Part shown: piece by piece, positions 40,163-49,260 of the stretch
How the letters are laid out: each line of letters starts with the position of its first letter
Numbering within the stretch: the stretch's first letter is position 1
Source: Rhizobium binae
GTDB lineage: Bacteria > Pseudomonadota > Alphaproteobacteria > Rhizobiales > Rhizobiaceae
Direction of reading: 5' to 3'
Assembly (NCBI RefSeq): GCF_017357225.1
Contig: NZ_CP071608.1
Location: 186,001-250,000, forward strand
DNA: 64,000 nt
The notes under the pieces: model-generated
What the model saw: the letters and a program-made list of their open reading frames with translations, nothing else
What the model was told of the DNA's origin: nothing
The model's database searches: none
Program-made: the position numbers and the translations under genes

Positions 40163-41203
40163 TCAGGACTGCACGATGGCGGCACGGATTCGTTTTCGGA
40201 CCCGATCCCAAAGGGCGACAAGCCCATCCGGTTCGAGGACCAGAAAGAGGATGATGAGCGCGCCGAGCACGATGCGCTGACTCATATCCAACACGCCTGA
40301 ATTGAAGATATTTCCGAGCAGGAAGGAGCCAAGCCGGGACAGGACCAGGGGAAACACAACGATCAGCGCCGCTCCGAAAAAAGCACCGCGGATCGATGCA
40401 AGCCCCCCGATGATGACGATGAACAGGACCTGGAACGACCGGTCAAGATTGAAACCGGCGGGCTCGACCGTGCGCAAATAGGCGAACGCCCACAGGACTC
40501 CGGCGATGCCGATGATGAAGGAGGAGATTGCGAAGGCCAAAAGCTTGGTTTTCAGCACCGGCACGCCTATGATCCGCGCCGCTGTCTCGTTGTCGCGCAC
40601 GGCAATGAAATTGCGGCCGGTCTGCGAATTCACCAACCGATGGGCCAGCAAAGTGAGAACGGCGACCACCGTCAGCGCGAAATAGTATCGTCCGACGGGC
40701 CCATCGAAAACAAGACCGAAAGCCGAAAGCTGAGGCGCATCGATAACGCCGGATGCGGACTCATTCGAAAACCAGCTAAATTTGGTCAGTGCCCACTGCA
40801 CGAAAAACTGCGCTGCAAGCGTCGATACCGCGAGGTAAAAGCCCTTGAGGCGCAGGCTGGGAACGCCGAACACCAAGCCGACGCCGGCCGCAGCGAAACC
40901 AGCAAGTACCATACTGACGATCAAAGGCAGACCGTCGACGCGAAGATTGAAATTGAACGCCGCGAACGCGCCGACAGCCATGAAGGCAGCACTCCCCAAC
41001 GACACCTGCCCGGCATAGCCCGTCAGGATATTGAGCCCCAAGCCGGCGAGGCTGAGGGCCATGAACGGCAGCAGGATAGCCTCGAACAGGTAGTCTGACC
41101 CGAGAAGCGGCACAATGACATAGGCAATGGCAAGCCAAGCCAACGGCGTCGCCCAGCGGGCGGGGAACCGGTAGGCCGGCAGATCGCAAGTGATCGTGGA
41201 CAT
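40163..41203 (-). CDS. LivM-type ABC transporter permease
   Basis: 346 residues with about ten hydrophobic segments and the LivM pattern (LNILTGYAGQVSLGSAAFMAVGAFAA near 60, FGVPSLRLKGFYLAVSTLAAQFF near 115, and the coupling segment NSQTGRNFIAVRDNETAARIIGVPV near 200). It forms the membrane channel with the LivH-like permease. It starts 3 bases after the livH-like stop. Confidence 0.92.
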   Translation of the reverse strand: MSTITCDLPAYRFPARWATPLAWLAIAYVIVPLLGSDYLFEAILLPFMALSLAGLGLNILTGYAGQVSLGSAAFMAVGAFAAFNFNLRVDGLPLIVSMVLAGFAAAGVGLVFGVPSLRLKGFYLAVSTLAAQFFVQWALTKFSWFSNESASGVIDAPQLSAFGLVFDGPVGRYYFALTVVAVLTLLAHRLVNSQTGRNFIAVRDNETAARIIGVPVLKTKLLAFAISSFIIGIAGVLWAFAYLRTVEPAGFNLDRSFQVLFIVIIGGLASIRGAFFGAALIVVFPLVLSRLGSFLLGNIFNSGVLDMSQRIVLGALIILFLVLEPDGLVALWDRVRKRIRAAIVQS

Positions 41204-41206
41204 CGG

Positions 41207-42103
41207 TCAGACCCTTTCCAAGAGCTTCTGGCCGAACAGGCCGGAAGGGCGAACGAGGAGGAAGGCGAGCGCGATCACATAGGCAAACCAACCCTCAATG
41301 CCGCCGCCGAAATATCCGCCGATATAGACCTCAGCCAGCTTCTCGGACGCGCCGATCAGCAACCCGCCGAGGATCGCGCCGAGGATCGAGTCGAACCCAC
41401 CGAGGACGAGAACCGGCAAGGCCTTCAGGACAATCAGCGACAGTGAGAATTGCACCCCGACGCGGGCTCCCCACAAAAGACCGGCGACCAGCGCCACCAG
41501 ACCTGCGGTGGCCCAGACCGTCGCCCAGATCCAAGGCAGTCTCAACCCGACGGCGAGCGCCGCGAACTGATCGTCGGCCACGGCGCGAAAACCGAGCCCG
41601 ATGCGGGTGTAACGGAAGAAGACAGAGAGCAGCAGCACCATGGAGGCGGCAACGACGGCTGCGAAGATGTCGAATTGACTGATGTAGACACCACCGACAT
41701 CGAACGGCACATCCTCGATACCGAGATCAAGGCCGTGCACCTGCGTGCCCCAGATCAGTTGGGCAGCGCCCTCGACAATATAGGAGAGGCCGAGCGTCGC
41801 CATGAAGAGCGTGATCGGCGGTTTGTTGGTCAGCGGCCTCAACACGGTACGCTCGACAGCTATCCCGATAACGACCATGATCGCGAAGGTGATCGCGAAT
41901 GCGAGCGGGAAGGAAATGCCGCGTTCCGTCAGGCTGACGAAGGTCAGCGCCGCGAACAGGAGCATCGCCCCTTGCGCAAAATTGAGGACGCCGGATGTCT
42001 TATAGATCAGGACGAAACCGATCGCGACCAGCGAATACATGACGCCGGACAAAAGGCCGCCGACGAGAATCTCCATGAAGAACAGCCAGTCGAAGTCAGC
42101 CAT
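41207..42103 (-). CDS. LivH-type ABC transporter permease
   Basis: 298 residues, the LivH half of a HAAT-family permease pair: LLSGVMYSLVAIGFVLIYKTSGVLNFAQGAM at the start and FRYTRIGLGFRAVADDQFAALAVGL in the cytoplasmic coupling loop near 170. Its start overlaps the upstream ATPase stop by one base, so translation is probably coupled. Confidence 0.92.
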   Translation of the reverse strand: MADFDWLFFMEILVGGLLSGVMYSLVAIGFVLIYKTSGVLNFAQGAMLLFAALTFVSLTERGISFPLAFAITFAIMVVIGIAVERTVLRPLTNKPPITLFMATLGLSYIVEGAAQLIWGTQVHGLDLGIEDVPFDVGGVYISQFDIFAAVVAASMVLLLSVFFRYTRIGLGFRAVADDQFAALAVGLRLPWIWATVWATAGLVALVAGLLWGARVGVQFSLSLIVLKALPVLVLGGFDSILGAILGGLLIGASEKLAEVYIGGYFGGGIEGWFAYVIALAFLLVRPSGLFGQKLLERV

Positions 42104-43017
42104 CAGATGCCCGCCCCCTCTTCATTTTCGGGAGCGACACCGAGATAGGCATCAATCACGCGCTGGTCGCGCTGGATTTCGTTGGGTGTTCCATCGGCGA
42201 TCTTGCGGCCGTAGTCGAGCACGACAACGCGGTCGGACAACCCCATGACAACGCCGATATCGTGCTCGATCAGCACGACGGTGGTACCGAACCTGTCACG
42301 TGCGGCGCGCACGAAATCGGCCATCTCGTTCTTTTCCGTCGCCGTCATTCCGGCCATCGGCTCATCGAGCAGCAGGATGTCGGGCTCGGCCACCAGAGCG
42401 CGCGCCAATTCCACCCGTTTTTGCAGACCATAAGGCAGTGTACCGACCAGACGATCGCCAATATGCGAAAGGTGGAGGAACTCGAGCACCTCGAAAGCCC
42501 GACTGCGGGCATCCCTCTGTTCCGTGCGGGCTCGACCGAGGCCGACGATCTGTTCGACGAAGCTAGACCGCGTCTTTTGCGCTCGTCCAACCACGACATT
42601 GTCGAGAACGCTCAAACCCTTGAACAATGCCAGGTTTTGGAACGTGCGAGCAATGCCGAGACGGGCAAGTTTCTGCGTCGGGACCTGGGCATGGCGGCGC
42701 CCGGAGAGCCACACAAAACCGCGATCGGGTCGGTATACGCCGCTGATCACATTGATGATCGAGCTCTTGCCAGCACCGTTGGGCCCTATAACGGCGAGGA
42801 TTTCGCCACGCCAAACGGACAGATCGATATCCTTCAGGGCGACGACGCCACCGAAGGATAGATCGATGCGGGCCAGCTCCAGAATGATGCCGTCCGTTGC
42901 GCCGGCTTCAATGGGCGACGCCCAGGCCGCGCCTGTTCCTCTGTCCAAGCCGGCCAAGTGCTCCTGAACGTCCGGCGGAAACGGCGCCGCTCCCAAGCCT
43001 CCGAAGGCAAATGTCAT
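42103..43017 (-). CDS. LivG-type ABC transporter ATPase
   Basis: 304 residues from the ATG at 43017, with AGGGG upstream; a start 26 codons earlier is possible. Walker [10 protein letters not shown], a signature variant LPYGLQKRVELARAL and Walker B LLLDEPMAGMT identify the LivG-type ATPase, with the typical C-terminal extension (DGTPNEIQRDQRVIDAYLG). An N-terminal 40-residue extension before the ATPase domain is longer than in most LivG proteins. It is the first transporter gene after sfnG. Confidence 0.9.
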   Translation of the reverse strand: MTFAFGGLGAAPFPPDVQEHLAGLDRGTGAAWASPIEAGATDGIILELARIDLSFGGVVALKDIDLSVWRGEILAVIGPNGAGKSSIINVISGVYRPDRGFVWLSGRRHAQVPTQKLARLGIARTFQNLALFKGLSVLDNVVVGRAQKTRSSFVEQIVGLGRARTEQRDARSRAFEVLEFLHLSHIGDRLVGTLPYGLQKRVELARALVAEPDILLLDEPMAGMTATEKNEMADFVRAARDRFGTTVVLIEHDIGVVMGLSDRVVVLDYGRKIADGTPNEIQRDQRVIDAYLGVAPENEEGAGI

Positions 43018-43122
43018 AGTGTGCACGCCCCTGCTTTCGACGGCGCGCCACGAGCCCACGAGTTCATAGGCGCACGCTATCCCACCACGAACCACCGGGT
43101 TCTTGGCCTGTCATCGTTGATG

Positions 43123-43145
43123 CGGCCGGCTTTGCGGGCCGGCCG
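43123..43145 (-). terminator. Stem-loop between sfnG and livG-like gene
   Basis: An 8-bp GC-only inverted repeat (CGGCCGGC / GCCGGCCG) with a 7-base loop, 15 bases after the sfnG stop. There is no T-run; it could tune downstream expression. Confidence 0.5.
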
Positions 43146-43159
43146 ACAACGTGTTGCGA

Positions 43160-44263
43160 TTACTCGGCGGCGACGGCCGTCGCCGTTTCGGCTTCTTCCA
43201 ACTCGCGGATCAACGGGATGACGTGCTTGCCGAAATACTCGACCTCTTCCTGGAAATGCAGGAAACCGAGAAGGATGAGGTCCGCGCCGGCGCGCTTCAG
43301 GTCGATGACCCGCTCGGCGACCTGGCGTGGTGTCCCTATCAGGTTGGAGCGGAAGCCGTCGTTGTACTGGATCAGGTCCTCGAAAGAGGATTTCGCCCAG
43401 TTGCCCTCGCCTTCAGGTGATGATTTCCCGGCGTTCTTGACTTCGTGCCCGAAGGCATTGACCGCCTCTGGATTGGCCTTCTCAATAATCTCGGCGAGCA
43501 CGGCCCTTGCCTCTACCTCGGTCTCGCGGACGATGGCGAAAGCGTTGACACCAACGAGGACGGAATGACCGTTAGCCTTCGCCTTGCCCTGGATGTCAGC
43601 CACCTGCTTGCCGATTTCCTCCGGCGTGTTGCCATTGGTGAAGTACCAGTCGGAAACACGCGATGCCATGTCGCGTGCAGCGCGAGAGGAGCCGCCCTGG
43701 AAGATTTCCGGCTGTGGATCGATCGGCTTGGGCTTAAGCGAATAATTGTTGAAGCGATAGAAATCGCCGTGGAACGTGAAATTGTCTTCGGTCCAAATAC
43801 CGCGCAGTGCGCGGATGAATTCCTCCGAGCGGCGGTAGCGCTCGTCATGGTCAAGCCAGTGCTCGCCAATTGCGTGGAACTCGCCTCGGAACCAGCCACT
43901 GACGATATTGACGGCGACACGACCATTGGTGAGGTGATTGATGGTGGCGATCTGCTTGGCCGCCAGTGTAGGATTCCATGGTCCCGGCAGAATGGCGGCA
44001 ATCACCTTCAGCGTTGTCGTCGATTCCAGCAGCGCATGGCTAAAGGAGACGGATTCATGCTGGAATTCGGCGCCATAACCGGCGGTGAAACGAATTTGGC
44101 TCAGCGCATAATCGAAGCCACTAGCCTCGGCGATCTGCGCCAGCTTTCTGTTATATTCGATCGTCCAGCTCGTCCGCTGCTCAATATTGGAAATGACGAG
44201 GCCACCCGAAACATTGGGAACCCAGTAGGCGAATTTGACCGGCTCTCTGCTGGCATAGGACAT
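43160..44263 (-). CDS. sfnG: SfnG-like FMNH2-dependent dimethylsulfone monooxygenase
   Basis: 367 residues from the ATG at 44263, preceded by GGGAGAG. It is a luciferase-like TIM barrel. Family-specific blocks of SfnG are visible: FAYWVPNVSGGLVISNIEQRTSW at the start, SQIRFTAGYGAEFQHES, LPGPWNPTLAAKQIATI, NHLTNGRVAVNIVSGWF and EIFQGGSSRAARDMASRVSDWYFTNG. In pseudomonads SfnG oxidises dimethylsulfone to methanesulfinate using reduced FMN. The adjacent FMN reductase supplies that cofactor. It is the second gene of the operon. The close relative SsuD (alkanesulfonate) is the main alternative. Confidence 0.85.
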   Translation of the reverse strand: MSYASREPVKFAYWVPNVSGGLVISNIEQRTSWTIEYNRKLAQIAEASGFDYALSQIRFTAGYGAEFQHESVSFSHALLESTTTLKVIAAILPGPWNPTLAAKQIATINHLTNGRVAVNIVSGWFRGEFHAIGEHWLDHDERYRRSEEFIRALRGIWTEDNFTFHGDFYRFNNYSLKPKPIDPQPEIFQGGSSRAARDMASRVSDWYFTNGNTPEEIGKQVADIQGKAKANGHSVLVGVNAFAIVRETEVEARAVLAEIIEKANPEAVNAFGHEVKNAGKSSPEGEGNWAKSSFEDLIQYNDGFRSNLIGTPRQVAERVIDLKRAGADLILLGFLHFQEEVEYFGKHVIPLIRELEEAETATAVAAE

Positions 44264-44285
44264 GATACTCTCCCTCTTGAAATGG

Positions 44286-44873
44286 CTAGGCTGACGCGGA
44301 GGCGAGCGCCGGGCGGTTTGCATGAGCGCGCGCGGCAGCGGTGTGATCAGAGAGCGGCAGCACCTGAGCGAGTTCTGAAACGGCGCGCTCGATACGCTCT
44401 TGAACCACAGGACTGGCGATCTCATAATCCGTGAAATCGGTTTCGGTAGCGTAGATCGACGTCGGCAGTGTCAGGGCGTTGAAGAAGCCGAATAGCGGGC
44501 GCAACTGATGTTCGGTCATCAAACCGTGCAGCGGTGTGCCACCTGTGGCAGCCAGAATGACCCGCTTTCCGGTCAGTGCGCGGTAGTCAACAAGGTCGAA
44601 GAGATGCTTGAGAGCGCCGGTATACGATGCCCGGTAGACCGGCGACCCGACAACAAGGACATCAGCCGCCTCGACGGCGTCGATAATCGCCCGCCCCTCG
44701 GCATCCAACTGGTCCGATCGAAGCGCCTTGAAGAGAATGGGGGCAGCGTCAACCAGTTCTATGGTTTGCCCATCGAGACCCAGCTTCGATGTGGCTGCCG
44801 ACACAAGTGCTTCCACAAGGGAGGCAGTTCGCGATGGTCGTTTTACATTTCCCGCAAGACCCAGAATTTTCAT
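44286..44873 (-). CDS. msuE: MsuE/SsuE-like NAD(P)H-dependent FMN reductase
   Basis: 195 residues, flavodoxin-like NAD(P)H:FMN reductase. LGLAGNVKRPSRTASLVEAL opens the fold, GSPVYRASYTGALKHLFDL is the FMN-binding loop near residue 76, and ILAATGGTPLHGLM is near 107. It would produce FMNH2 for the SfnG-like monooxygenase encoded 22 bases downstream. It is the first gene of the eight-gene operon. The symbol is chosen by similarity to MsuE; SsuE is equally close functionally. Confidence 0.85.
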   Translation of the reverse strand: MKILGLAGNVKRPSRTASLVEALVSAATSKLGLDGQTIELVDAAPILFKALRSDQLDAEGRAIIDAVEAADVLVVGSPVYRASYTGALKHLFDLVDYRALTGKRVILAATGGTPLHGLMTEHQLRPLFGFFNALTLPTSIYATETDFTDYEIASPVVQERIERAVSELAQVLPLSDHTAAARAHANRPALASASA

Positions 44874-44896
44874 GTCGGCGACATCCTTTTGCGACG

Positions 44897-44919
44897 TAGT
44901 CTATATATTTAATGGACTA
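44897..44919 (-). promoter_or_regulatory. Inverted repeat in the msuE promoter region
   Basis: TAGTC-N13-GACTA lies 24-46 bases upstream of the msuE start within an AT-rich stretch (ATATATTTAAT). Position and symmetry suggest an operator for the organosulfur operon. The regulator is not encoded next to it. Confidence 0.4.
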
Positions 44920-45238
44920 ATGATAACGACACGATGCCAATATTTCTCCCTGTTGTAGATTGCCATCCTGAAATCGCGCCCAATGGGCGAAATAAAAACT
45001 TCAGCTTGGCGTTCTATGTGGCGCAGCAAACTGCACGCCACGGCGAGAGCGAACAACTCTCTATGGCCAAATGGGTTGCGCTGGTGCTGAAGCGAAATGG
45101 AGCTCGCGCAACGATCGGGAAGCATATTTTCGTCTCGCCATGGAGGGAAGAATGCGAAATTTGCAAAGGTCCGACCTGCTACAGCAGTTACTTAGCGACC
45201 AGCCACGGTGTCTAAACTAAAGAGGAGCCCGTTCGATC
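44920..45238. other. Intergenic region upstream of msuE
   Basis: About 320 bases. A plus-strand frame of 93 codons (44934-45215) starts inside the likely msuE promoter and ends in a Cys-containing segment (ECEICKGPTC); it matches no family I know and has no clear ribosome site. I do not call it a gene. Confidence 0.4.
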
Positions 45239-45538
45239 GTGCTCGAAACACTATCGATTCATAGCGCGAATCAAATTGACCGCATAAGCGGAACTCAAGC
45301 AGCAAACAAGCAGGGCACCATGACATCTTACCTCACAAGGCAGAAGCATGCTAAGGAAAGACTAGGCGCAGCGCTTCAAAAAATGAATGACGCCATCCGC
45401 GACGTACACAAATCCGGCATTGATGTCGATATCAGTACCCTCACGATACACACGCCGCGTGGCCCGATGGTTCAAGTCGACCTTAAGACGTTCCGCGCAT
45501 ATGACGCGCCCCCAGTGTTGCGATTGGTGGAAGAATAA
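45239..45538 (+). CDS. Small hypothetical protein
   Basis: 99 residues from a GTG with AGAGGAG 12-18 bases upstream; an internal ATG at 45320 would give 72. The central part is predicted helical and charged (RQKHAKERLGAALQKMNDAIRDVHKSG), followed by a beta-rich end (ISTLTIHTPRGPMVQVDLKTFRAY). There are no membrane segments or known motifs. It stands alone between the msuE promoter and a 1-kb empty stretch. It is probably a real gene because of length, start site and composition, with unknown function. Confidence 0.5.
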   Translation: MLETLSIHSANQIDRISGTQAANKQGTMTSYLTRQKHAKERLGAALQKMNDAIRDVHKSGIDVDISTLTIHTPRGPMVQVDLKTFRAYDAPPVLRLVEE

Positions 45539-46544
45539 ATGCGGTTAGATTCGCTCATCGATCACCGTGCCACGATGATCGCGTGCCTGGGTTTCCACCA
45601 ATCGCAGTCGGCAAGCTGTCTCTACAGCAAGGGTGCGACGAATGACTTCAGGCGCTAGCCTTCGCGCCAGCCAATTAGGCGGAAGCGTCCAGCTCGGCTA
45701 AGTCTGAAGCCTGGATGGCCCTATAAGCTGTAGGAGCTTGAAGGGCTTCCCATTAAGCGCCTCCTGTACTCGGTGAGCTGCTGCAGGCATCCTCCTTAAG
45801 GCCGCTGTGTAGCGACTTCAGTGCGACGCATGTCTCAAATCTTGTCTAAAACTCCTAGGGCGGCCGCGGTCCTTCGTATCCTTGACGAGTCAAAATCCGA
45901 GCTCTTCTCAAGAGTTGTCAAGTCAGACCATCGCTCGTCCAGCGAAAGCTAGTCGGATCTACCGCAAGGGGAGCCAGGATGTCATCGTTTCCGACCTTCC
46001 GAGAACGCTTTCTCTGCCGGCCGAATATAATGGTGGTCCGAGTAAACTGACTTCGGCGTAACCGGTGTTCGTCCCACGCGTTATCCTGTCAGCAATCTGG
46101 TGTTCGACTTTCAATACAAGAGCGAAGGAAGTGTCTCCGTCGAGACTGAGATTCTTCCAATAAATTCAACTCATTGGCGATCAGCCCGGTGGTGACGAAA
46201 TACTCAATCCGACCAACATGTCGGGGTTGTCAGATAGAAGGGGAACTTTTCGTGCTGCTTGAGGGAGTCATAGCCGTACATTACCACTTCGAGGTTTGGC
46301 CATCGCCAACGGGAGATTGTCAGCTCGAACATTTGCGGACTCAAGCAAATCTTGAACTCTCTTGCGTAATACGATATCGTACCGAGTTGTGTACTCGCCC
46401 AACAAAGTATAAATGTAAGCCATGGCGATTGGCTAAATATATCAGAAAATATATTATTGTTAAATATTGATCTATGGCGGAGTGCCGTCTAGACGTGCTC
46501 AACACGCGGCATGGGACTACCCCGGTCAGCGACGGGAGGCTTAG
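45539..46544. other. One-kilobase stretch without a supported gene
   Basis: Frames on both strands are short and interrupted. Around 46045-46190 a plus-strand frame (DFGVTGVRPTRYPVSNLVFDF) has a coding-like look but no start, suggesting a decayed gene. The last 100 bases are AT-rich and contain the TATATCA-type motif listed separately. Confidence 0.5.
46433..46460. promoter_or_regulatory. AT-rich motif shared with the degT/ROK promoter region
   Basis: GGCTAAATATATCAGAAAATATATTA resembles AGCTAAATTACAGTATATCACAAAGTATATTA at 54926-54957. Both lie upstream of a DegT-type gene or remnant. It may be the binding site of a common regulator, such as the GntR or ROK protein encoded nearby. Confidence 0.35.
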
Positions 46545-47222
46545 ATGAACCGACGTGACAAAATGCATCCAAACGAACCCAGGTGTGATAGCCCGGAAAT
46601 GGGGCTCGTCTTGCTCGATGGCGAACGCGTGCTTGCTCAACGGCGTGGTATACGCTGGCAGCCGGCCGCACGGAACGAGCATCTGGATGCGCTTCGCGAA
46701 GTCGCAGATAGCGGAAGATATTATCGGGTTAACCGTCCTGTAGTGACCGGCATGGAGCTGAGCCTTGAAATATTGTCGACATTGCAACAACCACCTGCCG
46801 AACACGAGGCAAGCATAGGCCTGGACCTAACCAAAGCACATCTCGCCACCAAACACGAACCGGAACAAATGCATCAGATCACATGGTCTCTTTCAAAATC
46901 TGAACGTGTCTTTGATTGCGCTGGAGGCGATTCTGACAACGGCGAAGCCATCGCTACTGATGGACAAGTCGAGGCTCTCGCGAACCGCGTCTACATCAAA
47001 TCCGCCGAAGCCTATAATCAGCTGATTGATAGGAGTAACCGATCACGTCCACCGAAGAGCTATCATGCACATGTTGATTTTGAAAACTGTCAGTACATTG
47101 ATGGCACTTCCAGGCCTTGGAGACCCGGTTCGCTTAAAGGCGGCCGCTTGCGCGTAATACGACGGGCGTTAGACATTGGACCAGCGCGCCATCCCGACGC
47201 AGCCTTGTGCCTATGGCATTGA
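46545..47222 (+). pseudogene. Remnant of a DegT/DnrJ-type aminotransferase (5' end) with unrelated tail
   Basis: The open frame is 225 codons. Residues 20-75 (LVLLDGERVLAQRRG, WQPAARNEHLDALREV, SGRYYRVNRPVV) align to the start of the intact DegT-type protein at 53562-54860 (LAVFGGKPVVPQGR, WPAAENKHLHALQGV, GGRYHRVNHPIV). After that the similarity ends and no PLP site is present. The rest is not recognised. I read it as a truncated paralogue fused by decay to other sequence, probably not functional. Confidence 0.55.
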
Positions 47223-47425
47223 ACTTAGCGGCAGAATGCGATAGCTGCCAATTACGGCCGCGGCTATAATACAGGTGGTTGATCCCGAATCTGGTTCGGG
47301 CGTGAAACGCGGCGCAAGTATTGGAAGGGTCGACTAATTCGACCTTCAATTCCAAGCGACCGTCCGGTCTCAAAGTAAAGCTCCTGTAGGGTCCTTGAAG
47401 GATATCGACAGAGGAAAACTATCAA

Positions 47426-48139
47426 ATGCGGTGTTGCAAGAACGCGCCCCAAGGTCGTGGGGGTGGCTCGAATTTTTCTACTGAACCAGAACCTGCAAAG
47501 GCCGATATTGCCTACGATGCTATTCGAAGAATTCTCCACAGTAACGGTCGTGTGCCGGAGCAACATCTCAGGGAACAGGATCTAGCGTCTAAGCTCGATC
47601 TTGGTCGAACACCAGTTCGCGAAGCGCTTCAGCGGCTCGCAGCTGAAGGGAAGATTCAATACATCCCTCAAAGAGGCTTTTTCACCAGGCCGATGTCGGA
47701 AAGAGCTCTGTTAGATGTTTATGTTGTCGGACGTGAAACCCTGATCTCGGCATTGAATCGAATGCGGCCGCAGGTCCCAGAGAGCTGGACCGTGGCGGAT
47801 AAATTGTCCTCTGACGAACTTGCCTTAAGGGCAGAAGCGATATTCACTAAAATCGCGCAAGAAGCATCGAATTGCGAGGCTTGCAAAATCGTCCACCGGT
47901 TCTGTTTTTGCACTCACCCTTTACGAATGGAACTAACTGCGTCGGAACTTCGGCCCGCGTTTGTTGAAAGCCTCGAGAAGCTAATTGACGCAATGTCTGA
48001 ACTAGGCACGGCAACGACCCTGGTGGAGTCCGCGTTGATGAACCACCTTGATCTAGAACAGGGTGCCGTCTCAAGGATTGTACAAGAGGTGAACGAACGT
48101 GGATTAACAGGTTTTCCGGGGCCTGCGAAAAGTTTTTGA
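47426..48139 (+). CDS. GntR-family transcriptional regulator (FadR-like subfamily)
   Basis: 237 residues. The winged helix-turn-helix occupies about residues 25-95: KADIAYDAIRRILHSNGRVPEQHLREQDLASKLDLGRTPVREAL, then RLAAEGKIQYIPQRGFFTRPMS. The C-terminal part is helical like FCD ligand-binding domains but its metal-binding His residues are not obvious. FCD-type GntR proteins usually respond to small acids or sugars. It follows a DegT remnant, so its original target may be lost; the AT-rich motif near 46440 is a candidate site. Confidence 0.8.
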   Translation: MRCCKNAPQGRGGGSNFSTEPEPAKADIAYDAIRRILHSNGRVPEQHLREQDLASKLDLGRTPVREALQRLAAEGKIQYIPQRGFFTRPMSERALLDVYVVGRETLISALNRMRPQVPESWTVADKLSSDELALRAEAIFTKIAQEASNCEACKIVHRFCFCTHPLRMELTASELRPAFVESLEKLIDAMSELGTATTLVESALMNHLDLEQGAVSRIVQEVNERGLTGFPGPAKSF

Positions 48140-48272
48140 CATTTCAAACTGTCATCTCGACGAATGATCCTGGTCAACGAGCCTGAAGAATTTTGTCGAG
48201 TGCCGCGCATATCTGCGGCTGCTGCGGGCAATCCAAGAGCCGACGTCGGCATCACCTACCAGCATTTTAATT

Positions 48273-49109
48273 ATGTTGCCAAATCAAAGAGGCTGCCGCC
48301 ATCCCTTCAGCATCCCAGAATACAGCGCTGCAGAGCGAAAGGTGCTTGTGTCCTATCGGGCAACGCCCTCCGTAGGTTTCCATTTGCTGCGGCTTGGCCA
48401 GGCTAGCTATGTTGATCGAGCGACGTTTTCAGCCGAAGTCTCAAAAGACATTGTGCCAAAGATCATAACAGCCAACGGGATCGACGCTGCGACCTTGAGG
48501 ACAGAGGTTACGCCGGGCGGGTATCTCCTCAAAACAAATGCATCGCTTCAGACCGAGGGTGATCTCGATGACGCCGTGACGGATAGGCTTGCCGGCCCGC
48601 TAGGCTACGTCTTGCGCCAATATCGCGTTCTTACCTCTCGCCTCGACGACACGACAGGTAAGACAGGCCTTGTAATCGTGCGGTTTGCGCAGGGCAGCCT
48701 TAGCGCCACCGTGGCGCAGAGATTCTTCGAAGCAGCGGACGCAACGAAAAATGGCTTGGGCGGCGGATATAGCGTAGTCGGTGACGAGCAGATCTTCCTC
48801 AATGCGACGAATTCCGAAGGAAAACCTTATAGCGGACTCGATGACGCAAGCTTCCTAGACGGATTGAGGCGCGCAGCCGTATCGTTTGGCAGCCCTAAAC
48901 CAAGGGTTTCTCCCCTCGGCAATGCGACCGCGCGCTTTATTGGGAATGATTGGCAGAGGTCAACAAGAGGCGAGGGCTATCAAAACCTTGCTCGGTGGAT
49001 CGGACGGCGAGTTAGTGAGAAAGCTCGAAAGCTCGACGAGATCAGCAGCTGTTATGCATTCCTCCTCGCGAAGACAGCCGACAGCAAGGGCTGGGCCAGA
49101 GATGAATAA
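48273..49109 (+). CDS. Hypothetical protein
   Basis: 278 residues with no motif I recognise, no signal peptide and no membrane segment. It has a mixed alpha/beta look (GLVIVRFAQGSLSATVAQRFFEAAD; GGGYSVVGDEQIFLNAT) and a basic C-terminal helix (WIGRRVSEKARKLDEISS). The length of the frame and its composition favour a real gene. The N-terminal 20 residues are doubtful and a later start is possible. Its stop overlaps the start of a 52-codon frame. Confidence 0.5.
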   Translation: MLPNQRGCRHPFSIPEYSAAERKVLVSYRATPSVGFHLLRLGQASYVDRATFSAEVSKDIVPKIITANGIDAATLRTEVTPGGYLLKTNASLQTEGDLDDAVTDRLAGPLGYVLRQYRVLTSRLDDTTGKTGLVIVRFAQGSLSATVAQRFFEAADATKNGLGGGYSVVGDEQIFLNATNSEGKPYSGLDDASFLDGLRRAAVSFGSPKPRVSPLGNATARFIGNDWQRSTRGEGYQNLARWIGRRVSEKARKLDEISSCYAFLLAKTADSKGWARDE

Positions 49110-49260
49110 GGGCCGGACGAGGACCTACGCTCAAGTCGCTGAGCAAACTCAAAAGGCTTTCACGAAACCGGCCTCGCTGGCGATACGATTTGAGGATCCC
49201 ACGCCGGCCACCTGGGGCCGCGCCGGAGAAAATCTCACTGCTGCAATGCTCAGAAATTGA
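49102..49260 (+). CDS. Possible small protein coupled to the upstream hypothetical gene
   Basis: 52 residues from an ATG that overlaps the stop of the preceding gene (ATGAATAA), an arrangement typical of translational coupling. The product is basic at the start and has no known motif. The same frame is open upstream, so it could also be the shifted C-terminus of the preceding gene. Confidence 0.3.
   Translation: MNKGRTRTYAQVAEQTQKAFTKPASLAIRFEDPTPATWGRAGENLTAAMLRN

Noticed and set aside
43445..44434. A 329-codon plus-strand frame opposite sfnG
   Set aside because: Antisense to a highly conserved monooxygenase; no motif or ribosome-binding site.
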